A stretch of DNA of 64,000 nucleotides from Fimbriimonas ginsengisoli Gsoil 348 (lineage in GTDB: Bacteria > Armatimonadota > Fimbriimonadia > Fimbriimonadales > Fimbriimonadaceae): contig NZ_CP007139.1 in NCBI RefSeq assembly GCF_000724625.1, forward strand, positions 3,844,001-3,908,000, written 5' to 3'. Every line of letters starts with the position of its first letter. Position 1 is the stretch's first letter. Both the position numbers and the translations under genes were made by a program. The notes under the pieces are model-generated. The model saw only the letters and a program-made list of their open reading frames with translations. It ran no database searches and had not been told where the DNA came from. Of this stretch, positions 16,227-24,433 are shown piece by piece.

Positions 16227-16793
16227 TTACTTGGCGGCGAGCGCTTCGTCGATTGCTTTGCGGACGGCTTCGCTGTCCGGGGTGTCGCGGGGGGTGAGGC
16301 GCTTGAACACTTTGCCGTCTTTGCCGATGACGAACTTCGCGAAGTTCCACTCGATGTCATCCGTCGGCCGGTCGCTCTGCGCGATGAGCCACTTATACAA
16401 GTCGGCTTGGTCGTCTCCCTTGACGGAGATTTTGCTGAACATCGGGAAGGTCACGCCGTAGTTGGCGGTGCAGAACTGCTTGATCTCAGCCTCGGTGCCT
16501 GGCTCCTGACCGTTGAAGTTGTTGGCGGGGAAGCCAAGCAGCACGACTCCCTGCTTCTTCTTCTCTTCGTACAGCGCCTGTAACCCCTTGTACTGCGGGG
16601 TAAGGCCGCACTTGCTGGCCACGTTCACCACCAGCATAACGTGTCCCTTGAACTTCTTCAAGGACACCTTTTTGCCATCGATGTCGGTCACGGTGAAATC
16701 GTAGATGGATTTGGCTTTCGGGCCGGCGTGAGGAGCGCTCATCGCTAGAGTCTGACATCCGACCAGTGCAAGAAGAATGGAAAGAGTACGCAT
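16227..16793 (-). CDS. Exported glutathione peroxidase-family thiol peroxidase
   Basis: The 188-residue protein has a signal peptide (about residues 1-20) and a complete GPx fold. The catalytic tetrad is C62 in NVASKCGLTPQY, Q96 in FPANNFNGQEPG, W149 and N150 in IEWNFAKFVIG. It is the Cys form, not selenocysteine; such bacterial enzymes usually take electrons from thioredoxin rather than glutathione. It would reduce peroxides in the periplasm or at the membrane. An independent transcript seems likely, ending at the shared hairpin 16172-16206. Confidence 0.9.
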   Translation of the reverse strand: MRTLSILLALVGCQTLAMSAPHAGPKAKSIYDFTVTDIDGKKVSLKKFKGHVMLVVNVASKCGLTPQYKGLQALYEEKKKQGVVLLGFPANNFNGQEPGTEAEIKQFCTANYGVTFPMFSKISVKGDDQADLYKWLIAQSDRPTDDIEWNFAKFVIGKDGKVFKRLTPRDTPDSEAVRKAIDEALAAK

Positions 16794-16821
16794 GATAACT
16801 AAGTGTACGTCACTCAGTTCC

Positions 16822-17235
16822 TTACCGTCGGCGGAAGTGAAGGGTTTGATCGGCGGTGGTTAAGGATGCGTCAAAGTCATCTTTCCCTTTCCAAGTGAGT
16901 GTGATGGTGGAGGGGTTGATGACCTGAGATTTCAGAAGGTCGGCCTCGTAGTGCGGTCCCGTAGCTTTCACCGCGTTCGGCATCAATTTGACGGTGTTTC
17001 CCGTTTGCTCATACGTCCCGTCGACCTTTGCCTCAGAGACGTTTTGCTTGCGCTCGTATGCGAATTTACCGTCGGCATAGAAAGTCCAGTCGGCGGTGTA
17101 CGAGTCGGCCTGAACGGTCCACTTACCCGGGAGCCCTTTGCTTAGATCCTGCGCGGTCGGCTTCTTGTCTTCGAGAGCCGAGCACCCGCTCAGGAGCCCG
17201 GCGAAGAGCAGAGGGAGCAAAGGGCGGTAGGTCAT
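16822..17235 (-). CDS. Predicted lipoprotein of unknown function
   Basis: The 137-residue product begins MTYRPLLPLLFAGLLSGC, a type II signal peptide whose lipobox (LLSGC) puts the lipidated Cys at residue 18. The mature part is beta-rich: GKWTVQADSYTADWTFYADGKFAYE ... GTYEQTGNTVKL resembles a lipocalin-like fold seen in small DUF-type 'WxxG..F..DGxF' proteins. Its ATG overlaps the stop of the upstream M20 dipeptidase by 4 nt, so the two are translationally coupled. The function is unknown. Confidence 0.7.
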   Translation of the reverse strand: MTYRPLLPLLFAGLLSGCSALEDKKPTAQDLSKGLPGKWTVQADSYTADWTFYADGKFAYERKQNVSEAKVDGTYEQTGNTVKLMPNAVKATGPHYEADLLKSQVINPSTITLTWKGKDDFDASLTTADQTLHFRRR

Positions 17236-18629
17236 GGCATTTGCGACATTCGGTAGAGGATATGTGCATAGATGCGGCTCGCCCGGAATAGGTTCTCGAT
17301 CTTTAGCCGCTCGTCCGTCTCGTGCGCGTTACCGTCCCCTTCCCAGCAGGTGCCGATGCTGACCGTATTCGGGATCGCCCGCGCATAAGTGCCGCCCCCC
17401 ATCGTTCCCGGCGCCTTATGTTCGCCGGTCTCCTCCTCGTAAACCTCCACGATCGTCTTCACCAGCGGATGGTCGAGAGGGAAGTAGAGAGGAGGGGAGT
17501 CGCGGGTGACTTTGAGCTCGAACCCACTCTTCAACGTGGCCAGTTGGGCATTGCAAAGCGACTGGAGTTTTTCCCCGCTCCAGGTAACCGGATAGCGGAT
17601 GTTGAACAGCAGTTCGACGTTTCCGTCCGCCGTGTTGACGATCCCGAGGTTGGAGGTGAGGTCCTTGCTCGGCTCATCGGAGCCCGCAATGCCGAGGCCG
17701 GCGCCCCCGATATGCGTCAGCTCGAACATCTCGTGGAAAAACGGCTCGCTGCTCAGGGGCGAAATCTCCTTAAGGAACCGAAGAAGCCGGATCGCCGCGC
17801 TATCCCCTTCAAACGGCGTCGAGCCGTGCGCGGCTTTACCGATCGCAAAAATCCCGAGGACGTCCCCTTCCCAGGCGAACGTAACGTTTCGGTCCCATGC
17901 ATCGGCCAGTTTGCCGTCCACATGGGCCAGTGCGCCGGCGGCGACGCGAACCTTGCCGGAGCACGAGTCGATCACGATATTCGGCCGCTGTCCCCCTTCG
18001 ATCTCGAGCAGCTCCATCTCGCCACCCTTGTTGAGCGGAACGGAGATCTCAAGATTGGCGATTCCCTTTTCAGCGTGGTAGAGCGGCCAGCCGGAATCGG
18101 GAGCGACGCCGTAGGTCGGCGGTTCCTCGGTCTGAACGTACCGGGCGACGCACCCGAACCCCGATTCCTCGTTGCAACCGAAGACTTGTCGCATCCGCGC
18201 TCCGATCTCCGGCACGCACTCCTTGATCGCCCGCATGGCGTAGAAAGAAGCCATCGTTGGCCCCTTATCGTCGGTCGTGCCCCGCCCGTAGATGTACCCT
18301 CCGTCGATCTCCGCGCCGAAGGGAGCGTGCTTCCAACCAGGGCCGACCGGGACCACGTCGAGGTGTCCAAGCGACACGATCAGCTTGTCGCCTTGGCCAA
18401 ATTCGCCGTAGCCGATGTGCCCTTCCAGGTCGGTCGTCTTGAACCCGTACTTCTTCGCGAGGGAGAGCGCCAGGTCGAGCGCGCGACGGTTCTCCGCCCC
18501 GTAAGGGGCATTCGGAAGCGGTTCACTTTCCAGAGACGGGATTTGGAGCATCTCGCGAGTGTCGTCGAGCAGCTCTTGCTCATGGGCACGAAGCCAATCT
18601 TGGATCTTAGCGACGATCGGGTCGGACAT
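17232..18629 (-). CDS. M20 family dipeptidase (PepV/CPG2-like)
   Basis: This 465-residue zinc metallopeptidase has the M20 fold: SLGHLDVVPVG (metal His and Asp), GRGTTDDKGP (bridging Asp), GCNEESG (catalytic and metal Glu) and a C-terminal metal His in the MGGGTYARAIP region. An inserted dimerisation domain runs from about residue 200 to 360. Overall it resembles PepV-type Xaa-dipeptidases acting on small peptides in the cytoplasm. No signal peptide is present. A lipoprotein gene overlaps its 3' end by 4 nt. Confidence 0.88.
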   Translation of the reverse strand: MSDPIVAKIQDWLRAHEQELLDDTREMLQIPSLESEPLPNAPYGAENRRALDLALSLAKKYGFKTTDLEGHIGYGEFGQGDKLIVSLGHLDVVPVGPGWKHAPFGAEIDGGYIYGRGTTDDKGPTMASFYAMRAIKECVPEIGARMRQVFGCNEESGFGCVARYVQTEEPPTYGVAPDSGWPLYHAEKGIANLEISVPLNKGGEMELLEIEGGQRPNIVIDSCSGKVRVAAGALAHVDGKLADAWDRNVTFAWEGDVLGIFAIGKAAHGSTPFEGDSAAIRLLRFLKEISPLSSEPFFHEMFELTHIGGAGLGIAGSDEPSKDLTSNLGIVNTADGNVELLFNIRYPVTWSGEKLQSLCNAQLATLKSGFELKVTRDSPPLYFPLDHPLVKTIVEVYEEETGEHKAPGTMGGGTYARAIPNTVSIGTCWEGDGNAHETDERLKIENLFRASRIYAHILYRMSQMP

Positions 18630-18693
18630 GGCGCGAGGTTACCCGTAGCATCGGCTCCCCGCCGATTGATGAACTTGGCAGTAAGGTTAGAGC

Positions 18694-19728
18694 ATGTTAA
18701 AGCCCGCTCGACTCCGCGAAGGCGACGCGATCGCCGTCCTCTCCCCGTCGTGGGGCGGGCCGAGCGTCTTTCCCCACGTTTTCGACCTCGGCCTGCGTAA
18801 CCTGGAAAGCGTCTTCGGCTTGCGAATCAAGGAATTTCCGACCGCCAGAGCCGCCGACAATCTGATCTACCAAAACCCGAAAATGCGGGCGGAAGATCTC
18901 AACCGAGCCTTCGCCGACCCGGAAGTGAAGGGGATCGTCACGAGTATCGGCGGGGACGACTCGGTGCGTATCCTGCCGTTTCTCGATCTCCATACGATTT
19001 TGGCCAACCCCAAGATCCTGATGGGTTTCTCCGATACGACGACGCTTACTTCGTATCTCAGTTGGCACGGTTTGGTCACCTTTAACGGTCCGTCGGTGAT
19101 GGCCGGCTTCGCGCAGTTGCGGCACCTCCCGGCCTCCTTTGGCGAGCACATTCGACAAATGCTGATGGTCGGGCCTCCGGCGCTGGAATACCACCCGTAC
19201 GACGGGTGGACCAACCGATACCTCCCTTGGGAGACCCCCGGTTACGCGGGAGAAACGGCTCCGCTGGAGCCGAATGAAGGTTGGCGGTGGCTCCAAGGCG
19301 CCGAGTTGGCGCAAGGCCGCCTCTTCGGCGGATGCATCGACGTTCTGGAATTTCTGAAAGGGACCCGGTTTTGGCCCCCGGCCGAATTTTGGCCGGGCAA
19401 GATCCTCTTCTTTGAGACTTCCGAGGAAATCCAAGCCGTCGCCCCGGTTAAGTACATGCTCCGAAACTACGGGTCGATGGGCGTTTTCGACAAAGTCGAA
19501 GCCTTGCTATTCGGTCGGGCGCGAAACTACTCCCCGGCTCAGAACGAGGAGTATTTCGAGACGATCGTCAAGGTTGTGGCCGGCGAGTTCGGCCGACACG
19601 ACTTGCCGATCGTGGCGAACATGGATTTCGGACACACCGATCCTCAGTGGATCCTTCCCCTCGGCGCAATGGCCGAACTTGACTGCGAAAGACGGCGCTT
19701 CCGATTGCTGGAATCCGCGGTTGCCTGA
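18694..19728 (+). CDS. Peptidase S66 (LD-carboxypeptidase/MccF-like)
   Basis: The 344 residues show the S66 layout: KPARLREGDAIAVLSPSW at the N-terminus, GGDDSVRILPFLD, and GFSDTTTLTSYLSWHG with the nucleophile Ser113. The remaining triad Glu and His probably lie in LFGGCIDVLEFLKGT/FETSEE and MDFGHTDPQWILPLG. Family members remove the terminal D-Ala from tetrapeptides in murein recycling or cleave microcin C-type adenylates (MccF). The closer likeness in the SDTT motif is to the MccF-like branch, but substrate is unresolved. It is divergent from the dipeptidase gene by 64 bp. Confidence 0.88.
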   Translation: MLKPARLREGDAIAVLSPSWGGPSVFPHVFDLGLRNLESVFGLRIKEFPTARAADNLIYQNPKMRAEDLNRAFADPEVKGIVTSIGGDDSVRILPFLDLHTILANPKILMGFSDTTTLTSYLSWHGLVTFNGPSVMAGFAQLRHLPASFGEHIRQMLMVGPPALEYHPYDGWTNRYLPWETPGYAGETAPLEPNEGWRWLQGAELAQGRLFGGCIDVLEFLKGTRFWPPAEFWPGKILFFETSEEIQAVAPVKYMLRNYGSMGVFDKVEALLFGRARNYSPAQNEEYFETIVKVVAGEFGRHDLPIVANMDFGHTDPQWILPLGAMAELDCERRRFRLLESAVA

Positions 19729-19791
19729 CCCGTAAATTTGCCTATGTCGCATTTTATGGAGCGGCAAGGATAGTTGGAATACGATTCAGCC

Positions 19792-20238
19792 ATGCGATTC
19801 CTCGCCCTAACCCTTTTCTTCGCGTTGGCGGTTGCCAGCCCGGCCGCCGACCTTCGCGCCAAGCTTCAGCCCGAGTACGACAAGATCGCCCATGGGGTGG
19901 AGCAGCACGACATGGCCGCGATTCAGAAGTCGATGAGCGCCTTTGCGACCAAAGATTTTGTCTTCGTGGATCCGTTCAAGTTGCGCCACAACTTGGTCGC
20001 TTACAGCGGTCTCTTGGTCGAGATGGCGTTGCCGAACGGGAAGGGAACGAAGCGATTCCGAATCGTCTCGGTAAAAGAAAATGGAAACACGGCGACCGTC
20101 ACGATCCGAAGCGAAGCGGCCGGCAAACCCCCCACCGTCCGAACTTCTCGCGACACCTGGGTCCGGCAAGGCGGAAAGTGGAAGCTAAAGGAGATCCAAT
20201 TCACCGCCTCGGCGAAGAGCCTTGGAATAGGCGGGTGA
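19792..20238 (+). CDS. Exported NTF2/SnoaL-like protein
   Basis: The 148-residue product starts at ATG 19792 with a signal peptide (MRFLALTLFFALAVASPA). The mature protein has an alpha helix (LQPEYDKIAHGVEQHDMAAIQK) followed by beta strands ending in TWVRQGGKWKLKEIQF, the usual signature of DUF4440/SnoaL-like cone-shaped folds. These serve as small-ligand binding or dimer domains; no catalytic residues can be named. It stands alone between the S66 peptidase and the hydroxylase gene. Confidence 0.65.
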   Translation: MRFLALTLFFALAVASPAADLRAKLQPEYDKIAHGVEQHDMAAIQKSMSAFATKDFVFVDPFKLRHNLVAYSGLLVEMALPNGKGTKRFRIVSVKENGNTATVTIRSEAAGKPPTVRTSRDTWVRQGGKWKLKEIQFTASAKSLGIGG

Positions 20239-20295
20239 GGGTTCGGAACGGGGGCGTCATAATGGAGCTATTGAATCCGAACTCGGAGGAGCAAC

Positions 20296-21219
20296 GTGGC
20301 TCAAACAACCGATTTTAAAACCGACGCTATCCCGGCCGGCCTGACGACGACGCAGGCCCCATTCATCGAGCAGGCGCAGCGCAACGGCGAGCTCTACATC
20401 CACCAACCTTACGAGCTGTACTCGGAGGAGAACCACCTCGCCTGGCAACGGCTTTTCGCGCGGATGCAGGATCGTTGGCACAGGTACGCGAACGAGTATT
20501 TCTTGAAAGGAATCGAGTCGCTCTGCTTCAACCCCGACCGCGTCCCGCGCCTGTCCGATGTCAACGAATTCCTCTGTCCGCTCACCGGATTTAAGGCGAA
20601 GCCGGTCAGCGGATATGTCCCCGCTTACCTCTTCTTCGACTGTCTGAGAAACCGGGAATTCCCGACGACCATTACGATTCGCCGATCGGATCGCCTCGAT
20701 TACCTTCCCGAGCCGGACATCTTTCACGACATTGCCGGTCATGTGCCGATGCACACCGACAAGGCATTCGCCGACGCGCTCGTTCGATTCGGCGACTGCG
20801 CCCGGACGGCCGCGGAGCTTGTCAAATCCGTCCCGGAATCCGATCAAGCCCACGTACTCGCCAGCATCATCAGGGCGATGGCCCGCTTCTTCTGGTTCAC
20901 CATCGAATTCGGTCTGATGAACTCCAAGGATGGTTTGAAGGTGTACGGAAGCGGCCTGTTGAGCTCTTATGGCGAGATCGAGCATTGCATCGAGTCGCCG
21001 AAAGTACAGCGCTATCCGATCCAGCTCAAGTGGGTGATCAATCAAGGGTTCGAGATCGACCATTACCAACCGCTCCTGTTTTACGTGGAAAGCTTCGACC
21101 ATCTGTTCGAGCTCGTCGACGAGCTCGAAACATGGATGAAAGCCGGCAAACTCGACAACGTCGCCCCGGGTGAGCCGGTAGTCAGCGAAGCCGATTTGGC
21201 AAGCTTCATGAAGGCGTAG
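20296..21219 (+). CDS. phhA: Tetrahydropterin-dependent aromatic amino acid hydroxylase
   Basis: This 307-residue enzyme belongs to the Phe/Tyr/Trp hydroxylase family and most likely makes tyrosine from phenylalanine with Fe(II) and a pterin. Iron ligands are H144 and H149 in HDIAGHVPMH and E204 in FTIEFGLM. The distance H149-E204 is 55 residues against about 41 in characterised bacterial and human enzymes, so an insert of about 14 residues is present in the helix pair between them. There is no N-terminal ACT domain. GTG 20296 follows GGAGGAG. No pterin recycling gene is beside it. Confidence 0.9.
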   Translation: MAQTTDFKTDAIPAGLTTTQAPFIEQAQRNGELYIHQPYELYSEENHLAWQRLFARMQDRWHRYANEYFLKGIESLCFNPDRVPRLSDVNEFLCPLTGFKAKPVSGYVPAYLFFDCLRNREFPTTITIRRSDRLDYLPEPDIFHDIAGHVPMHTDKAFADALVRFGDCARTAAELVKSVPESDQAHVLASIIRAMARFFWFTIEFGLMNSKDGLKVYGSGLLSSYGEIEHCIESPKVQRYPIQLKWVINQGFEIDHYQPLLFYVESFDHLFELVDELETWMKAGKLDNVAPGEPVVSEADLASFMKA

Positions 21220-21412
21220 GGTTGTCGTGCGAGCACACGGCCTCGCTGTGGCTCCCTCATACCTCCCTTCGTGACCCATGGCACGTGAGGACGACTCTCG
21301 GTGAGTTCCGGAGTCGCCTCCACTACCCTAGCGGGGAAGGCGTTGCATGGCGAACCGTTCGAACGTGCGTCTCAGCGCACGTCCCCGAATCAGCGCTGAA
21401 GGCGCGGTGTCT

Positions 21413-21597
21413 CAAAGCGAAGGGTGAGCGAAGCGTAACCCTGGTAACGAGCCGATGAACCCTCCGAGCCCTGAAAGCGGCGATATCAACTGTCCACGAT
21501 CAACCTCCTCTCGGCTTTGGTGATATCGCCCCTACAGGGCTCGAAGGGGCTGGGTTGGCCCCTTACCAGGGTTACGCTTCGCTCACCCTTCGCTTTG
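21413..21597. repeat. 35-bp perfect inverted repeat (hairpin arms)
   Basis: The arm at 21413-21447 is the exact reverse complement of 21563-21597 (35 bp; AAAGCGAAGGGTGAGCGAAG inside). Between them further complementary blocks occur (GAGCCCTGAAAGCGGCGATATCA against TGATATCGCCCCTACAGGGCTC with gaps), so single strands could fold into a long imperfect hairpin. The second tandem copy has only the inner 15 bp of the left arm. Confidence 0.85.
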
Positions 21598-22036
21598 GTA
21601 TTACGCCACCTTCGGGGCTAGGTTCGGAAGGGTCTATGGGCCACCTACCAGGGTAATGCCATCCAGTTTTTGCCCTGGCAAACCCTCGGAGAATACAAAC
21701 ACGGAGACACAAAAGACACCAAGGCACGGAGTTCGCGTAACCCTGGTAACGAGCCGATGAACCCTCCGAGCCCTGAAAGCGGCGATATCAACTGTCCACG
21801 ATCAACCTCCTCTCGGCTTTGGTGATATCGCCCCTACAGGGCTCGAAGGGGCTGGGTTGGCCCCTTACCAGGGTTACGCTTCGCTCACCCTTCGCTTTGG
21901 TATTACGCCACCTTCGGGGCTAGGTTCGGAAGGGTCTATGGGCCACCTACCAGGGTAATGCCATCCAGTTTTTGCCCTGGCAAACCCTCGGAGAATACAA
22001 ACACGGAGACACAAAAGACACCAAGGCACGGAGTTC
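21433..22036. repeat. Exact tandem duplication, 2 x 302 bp
   Basis: Copy 1 is 21433-21734 and copy 2 is 21735-22036; every base I compared is identical. The junction repeats the start GCGTAACCCTGG directly after the end GGCACGGAGTTC. Such identity without any drift means a very recent event or strong homogenisation (or an assembly artefact). The unit spans the long hairpin plus the CACGGAGACACAAAAG block. A partial diverged copy is at 22129-22190. Confidence 0.9.
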
Positions 22037-22226
22037 CTGGCTACCGGATCTTTGTGTCCCTGTGCCTTGGAGCCTTTGTGTTAACTCCGGACGGAAGGTT
22101 CGTTCGAAAAAATGGATGGCATCACACCTACCAGGGTTACGCTTTACTTACCCTTGGCCCTGGTATTACGCCACCTTCGGGCTGGGTTCGATTGGATTTA
22201 CCTGCGCCAAAGAAGTTGTAACGTCA

Positions 22227-22276
22227 AGCCCTTCTCCCTCCCCGGGGTACGAACTTCCCAGGAGGGAGAAGGGGCT
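22227..22276. repeat. GA-rich hairpin repeat (CTTCTCCCTCC/GGAGGGAGAAG)
   Basis: AGCCCTTCTCCCTCC pairs with GGAGGGAGAAGGGGCT around a 19-nt loop. It belongs to the same CTCCCTCTCC-arm style as the elements at 52577, 53051, 53166 and 62033 but has a different loop. It lies just downstream of the GH5-like gene (end 22290) and may also stop its transcript. Confidence 0.6.
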
Positions 22277-22289
22277 TCGGAGCTTCCGA

Positions 22290-24251
22290 TTATTTAGAGA
22301 CAGCAAGGACCGAGTCGGAGGGGAGGTTTTCCGCTTCGAAGGTTCCCCGGCTCACATCGGCGGTCGTCCGGGTCGTGCGGCCGGTGACGGTGTCGAAGAC
22401 GACGACGGCGTAGTGGCCGTTGCGCAGGCCGGTGCCGCTTAAACGGACTTTAGAGGTGTCGGTTCCGAAGACTCGGATGAGCGCCCAGCTTCCGTCGCTC
22501 ATACCGTGGGCAGACGCGGTTGGCGCTTGGGCGGGGATGGTGGTGGAGTCTAGACGAACCCAGTCGCCGCCATGGTTCTCGATTCGGACGGTGACGCGGC
22601 CGGAAGGGTAGTCCAGGGAGATCGGCGTCCGTTGCGATGGGCGGGCCCCCGCAACTGGAGGGTCGAATTTCTGGTCGAGCACCTCGTGATCGTTGATCCA
22701 AACCTGCAGCGTTCCCCCTTTCGACGAAACGCCGCCGACGTTAAGCACCATCTTGCCGGGCTCCTTCGCGTCGAAGTGGATAACGAGCGGCTTTGCCCAG
22801 CCTTTGTTCGAGCCGTCAAGGCTTTGGAAATATTGCGACCAGCCACCGAGGTCACGCATGCCGACCTTCGGGAGGTTCAGCTCGGACGTGCTCGATTTGC
22901 CCCATCCGAGCCCCGCCGCCAAGACCGCTTCGCTTTGCCTGGGGGTTTCGCACCAGACGTCGACTGGCTTCGCGTCGGAGTGATTCAGCAGGCCGGATTC
23001 GTCGATCACCTTTCGGGCCGCGCCGAACATCGGGCCGAGGCCACGGCGGTCGACCTGGTCCCAATACCAATACATTCCCGCTCCGGCGTGCCCGGCGAGG
23101 ATGCCTCCGTAGATGCCGTCCCGCACCTGCTTGGCATAGGATGCCGCCGAGCCGCCGGGAGGCCCGAACTCGCCGAAAAAGCCGGGCTTCCCCTTGAAAC
23201 GGTATCCCCCGATGGAGGCGAGGACGTTTGCCGGGTAGGTGTGCGGCTGCATGTAGTCCATGTCGTCGAACACGTGAGAATCGAGCGACTCCGAGCTGCT
23301 GCTCGTTACCAAGTGGTGGTACGGGTCGAGCGACCGGATGTACCGGGCCATCTCGGCATGCCAGGCGGCGACGTCTTTCACCCGCTCCGGGTGGAGCTTG
23401 ACCGCGTCGACCCATTGGACTTCGTTAAAGAGCTCCCACGACATGACGGCCGGGGAGTGCGCATACCGCGCGACCGCGTAGCGGAGCCAAATCTTGGACC
23501 GCTTCTTCGCCTCCGGGTCGCTGAAGAAGTCGGTGGGGTCGGCGAGGAATCCGCCGTTGGCGGTGTTCCATGGGTGTTCCTTCCAGTTCGAATCGGTCGT
23601 GGTGCTGTAAGGACCGTGGTGGAATAAGACGAATTGGAAGTCGACTCCCGCACGCTCGGAGGCGTTGACGATGTCGTCCCAGATCCGCAGCGGCTCCTGC
23701 CTGAGCTGCCGCGATGGAACCGGGGCGCCTCGCTCCGCCGGGAAAAACGGGTTCTTGTTGTCCCAGTGGCAGGTCCAGATTCGCGACCAGTTCCCACCGG
23801 AGCGACCGAGCGCCAGCATCCTTTGCGCGACGCTGAGATTTGGGCCTTGCCGCCATCCGTAGTCGTAGCCGATCGGGAAGTATGGGGTTCCGTCGCTCCA
23901 CTGGAATCGCTTTCCTTTCAGGCCGATGAAGCCGTGCCGCACTTTCTTGGAGAGGTCGATGGGGCGGCTGGACTTCACGGCGAACTTTCCGTTTCGGAAG
24001 AAACGAACGGCGTAGCTACCGGGCCGGTGGGCGACCAGCGTCGACGAGAATTTCCCGTCGCCTACGAAATAGGCGAGTCGTCGCTCTTTGACGCCACCGG
24101 GACCGGTGAACTCGGCATCGACCTCGTTCTCGTCGGGATCGAACGGATTTCCGGTGAACGGAACAGCCTCGGTGACGGTGACCGGCCCGTACCAAAATGA
24201 TGAATTATCGGTATATCTTCCAATGGCGACAGCGGCAAGGAGGAGGATCAT
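22290..24251 (-). CDS. Secreted GH5-like glycoside hydrolase (clan GH-A)
   Basis: The 653-residue product has a signal peptide (MILLLAAVAIG), an N-terminal beta domain of the DUF5060 kind (about 20-95), a TIM-barrel catalytic domain (about 110-430) and one or two C-terminal beta domains ending at 653. The two catalytic glutamates fit clan GH-A: acid/base E277 in SWELFNEVQW and nucleophile E361 in GFFGEFGPPGG. These enzymes cleave beta-mannans, beta-glucans or related chains; the substrate is not evident. The frame stays open upstream to 24452, but ATG 24251 begins the signal peptide and is preferred. It is divergent from the GH172-like gene, an arrangement that suggests a shared carbohydrate programme. 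Confidence 0.82.
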   Translation of the reverse strand: MILLLAAVAIGRYTDNSSFWYGPVTVTEAVPFTGNPFDPDENEVDAEFTGPGGVKERRLAYFVGDGKFSSTLVAHRPGSYAVRFFRNGKFAVKSSRPIDLSKKVRHGFIGLKGKRFQWSDGTPYFPIGYDYGWRQGPNLSVAQRMLALGRSGGNWSRIWTCHWDNKNPFFPAERGAPVPSRQLRQEPLRIWDDIVNASERAGVDFQFVLFHHGPYSTTTDSNWKEHPWNTANGGFLADPTDFFSDPEAKKRSKIWLRYAVARYAHSPAVMSWELFNEVQWVDAVKLHPERVKDVAAWHAEMARYIRSLDPYHHLVTSSSSESLDSHVFDDMDYMQPHTYPANVLASIGGYRFKGKPGFFGEFGPPGGSAASYAKQVRDGIYGGILAGHAGAGMYWYWDQVDRRGLGPMFGAARKVIDESGLLNHSDAKPVDVWCETPRQSEAVLAAGLGWGKSSTSELNLPKVGMRDLGGWSQYFQSLDGSNKGWAKPLVIHFDAKEPGKMVLNVGGVSSKGGTLQVWINDHEVLDQKFDPPVAGARPSQRTPISLDYPSGRVTVRIENHGGDWVRLDSTTIPAQAPTASAHGMSDGSWALIRVFGTDTSKVRLSGTGLRNGHYAVVVFDTVTGRTTRTTADVSRGTFEAENLPSDSVLAVSK

Positions 24252-24433
24252 GACTTCCGCGATGCTACCACCACGCGGTCCGGCCACCGTGACAATCCCA
24301 CTCTGTACTCGATAGCTCCCTTTGCGGAAACGCCCGCGAATGGCGGCTGGTCGGGAAAACGGGTCGGTATCGGGCCGCCCCTTCGACCGCAGGATAGGAA
24401 AAGGTGTAGGCTCGGCTTTTTGGAACGCCGCCC

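Larger units (their letters stand above)
21220..22289. other. Non-coding repeat region of about 1.07 kb
   Basis: Only repeat-like DNA is seen here. It holds the start of the repeat family (21413-21432), an exact 302-bp tandem duplication (21433-22036), an inverted pair of 'CACGGAGACACAAA..'/'..TTTGTGTCCCTGTGCC' words (about 21990-22085), a degenerate third copy of part of the repeat (22129-22190) and a GA-rich hairpin (22227-22276). Open frames through it are poor and change with the repeat, so no gene is called. Confidence 0.7.

Noticed and set aside
21433-22036. CRISPR array
   Set aside because: The repeat unit is 302 bp, adjacent and identical, with no short repeats and no spacers or cas genes.
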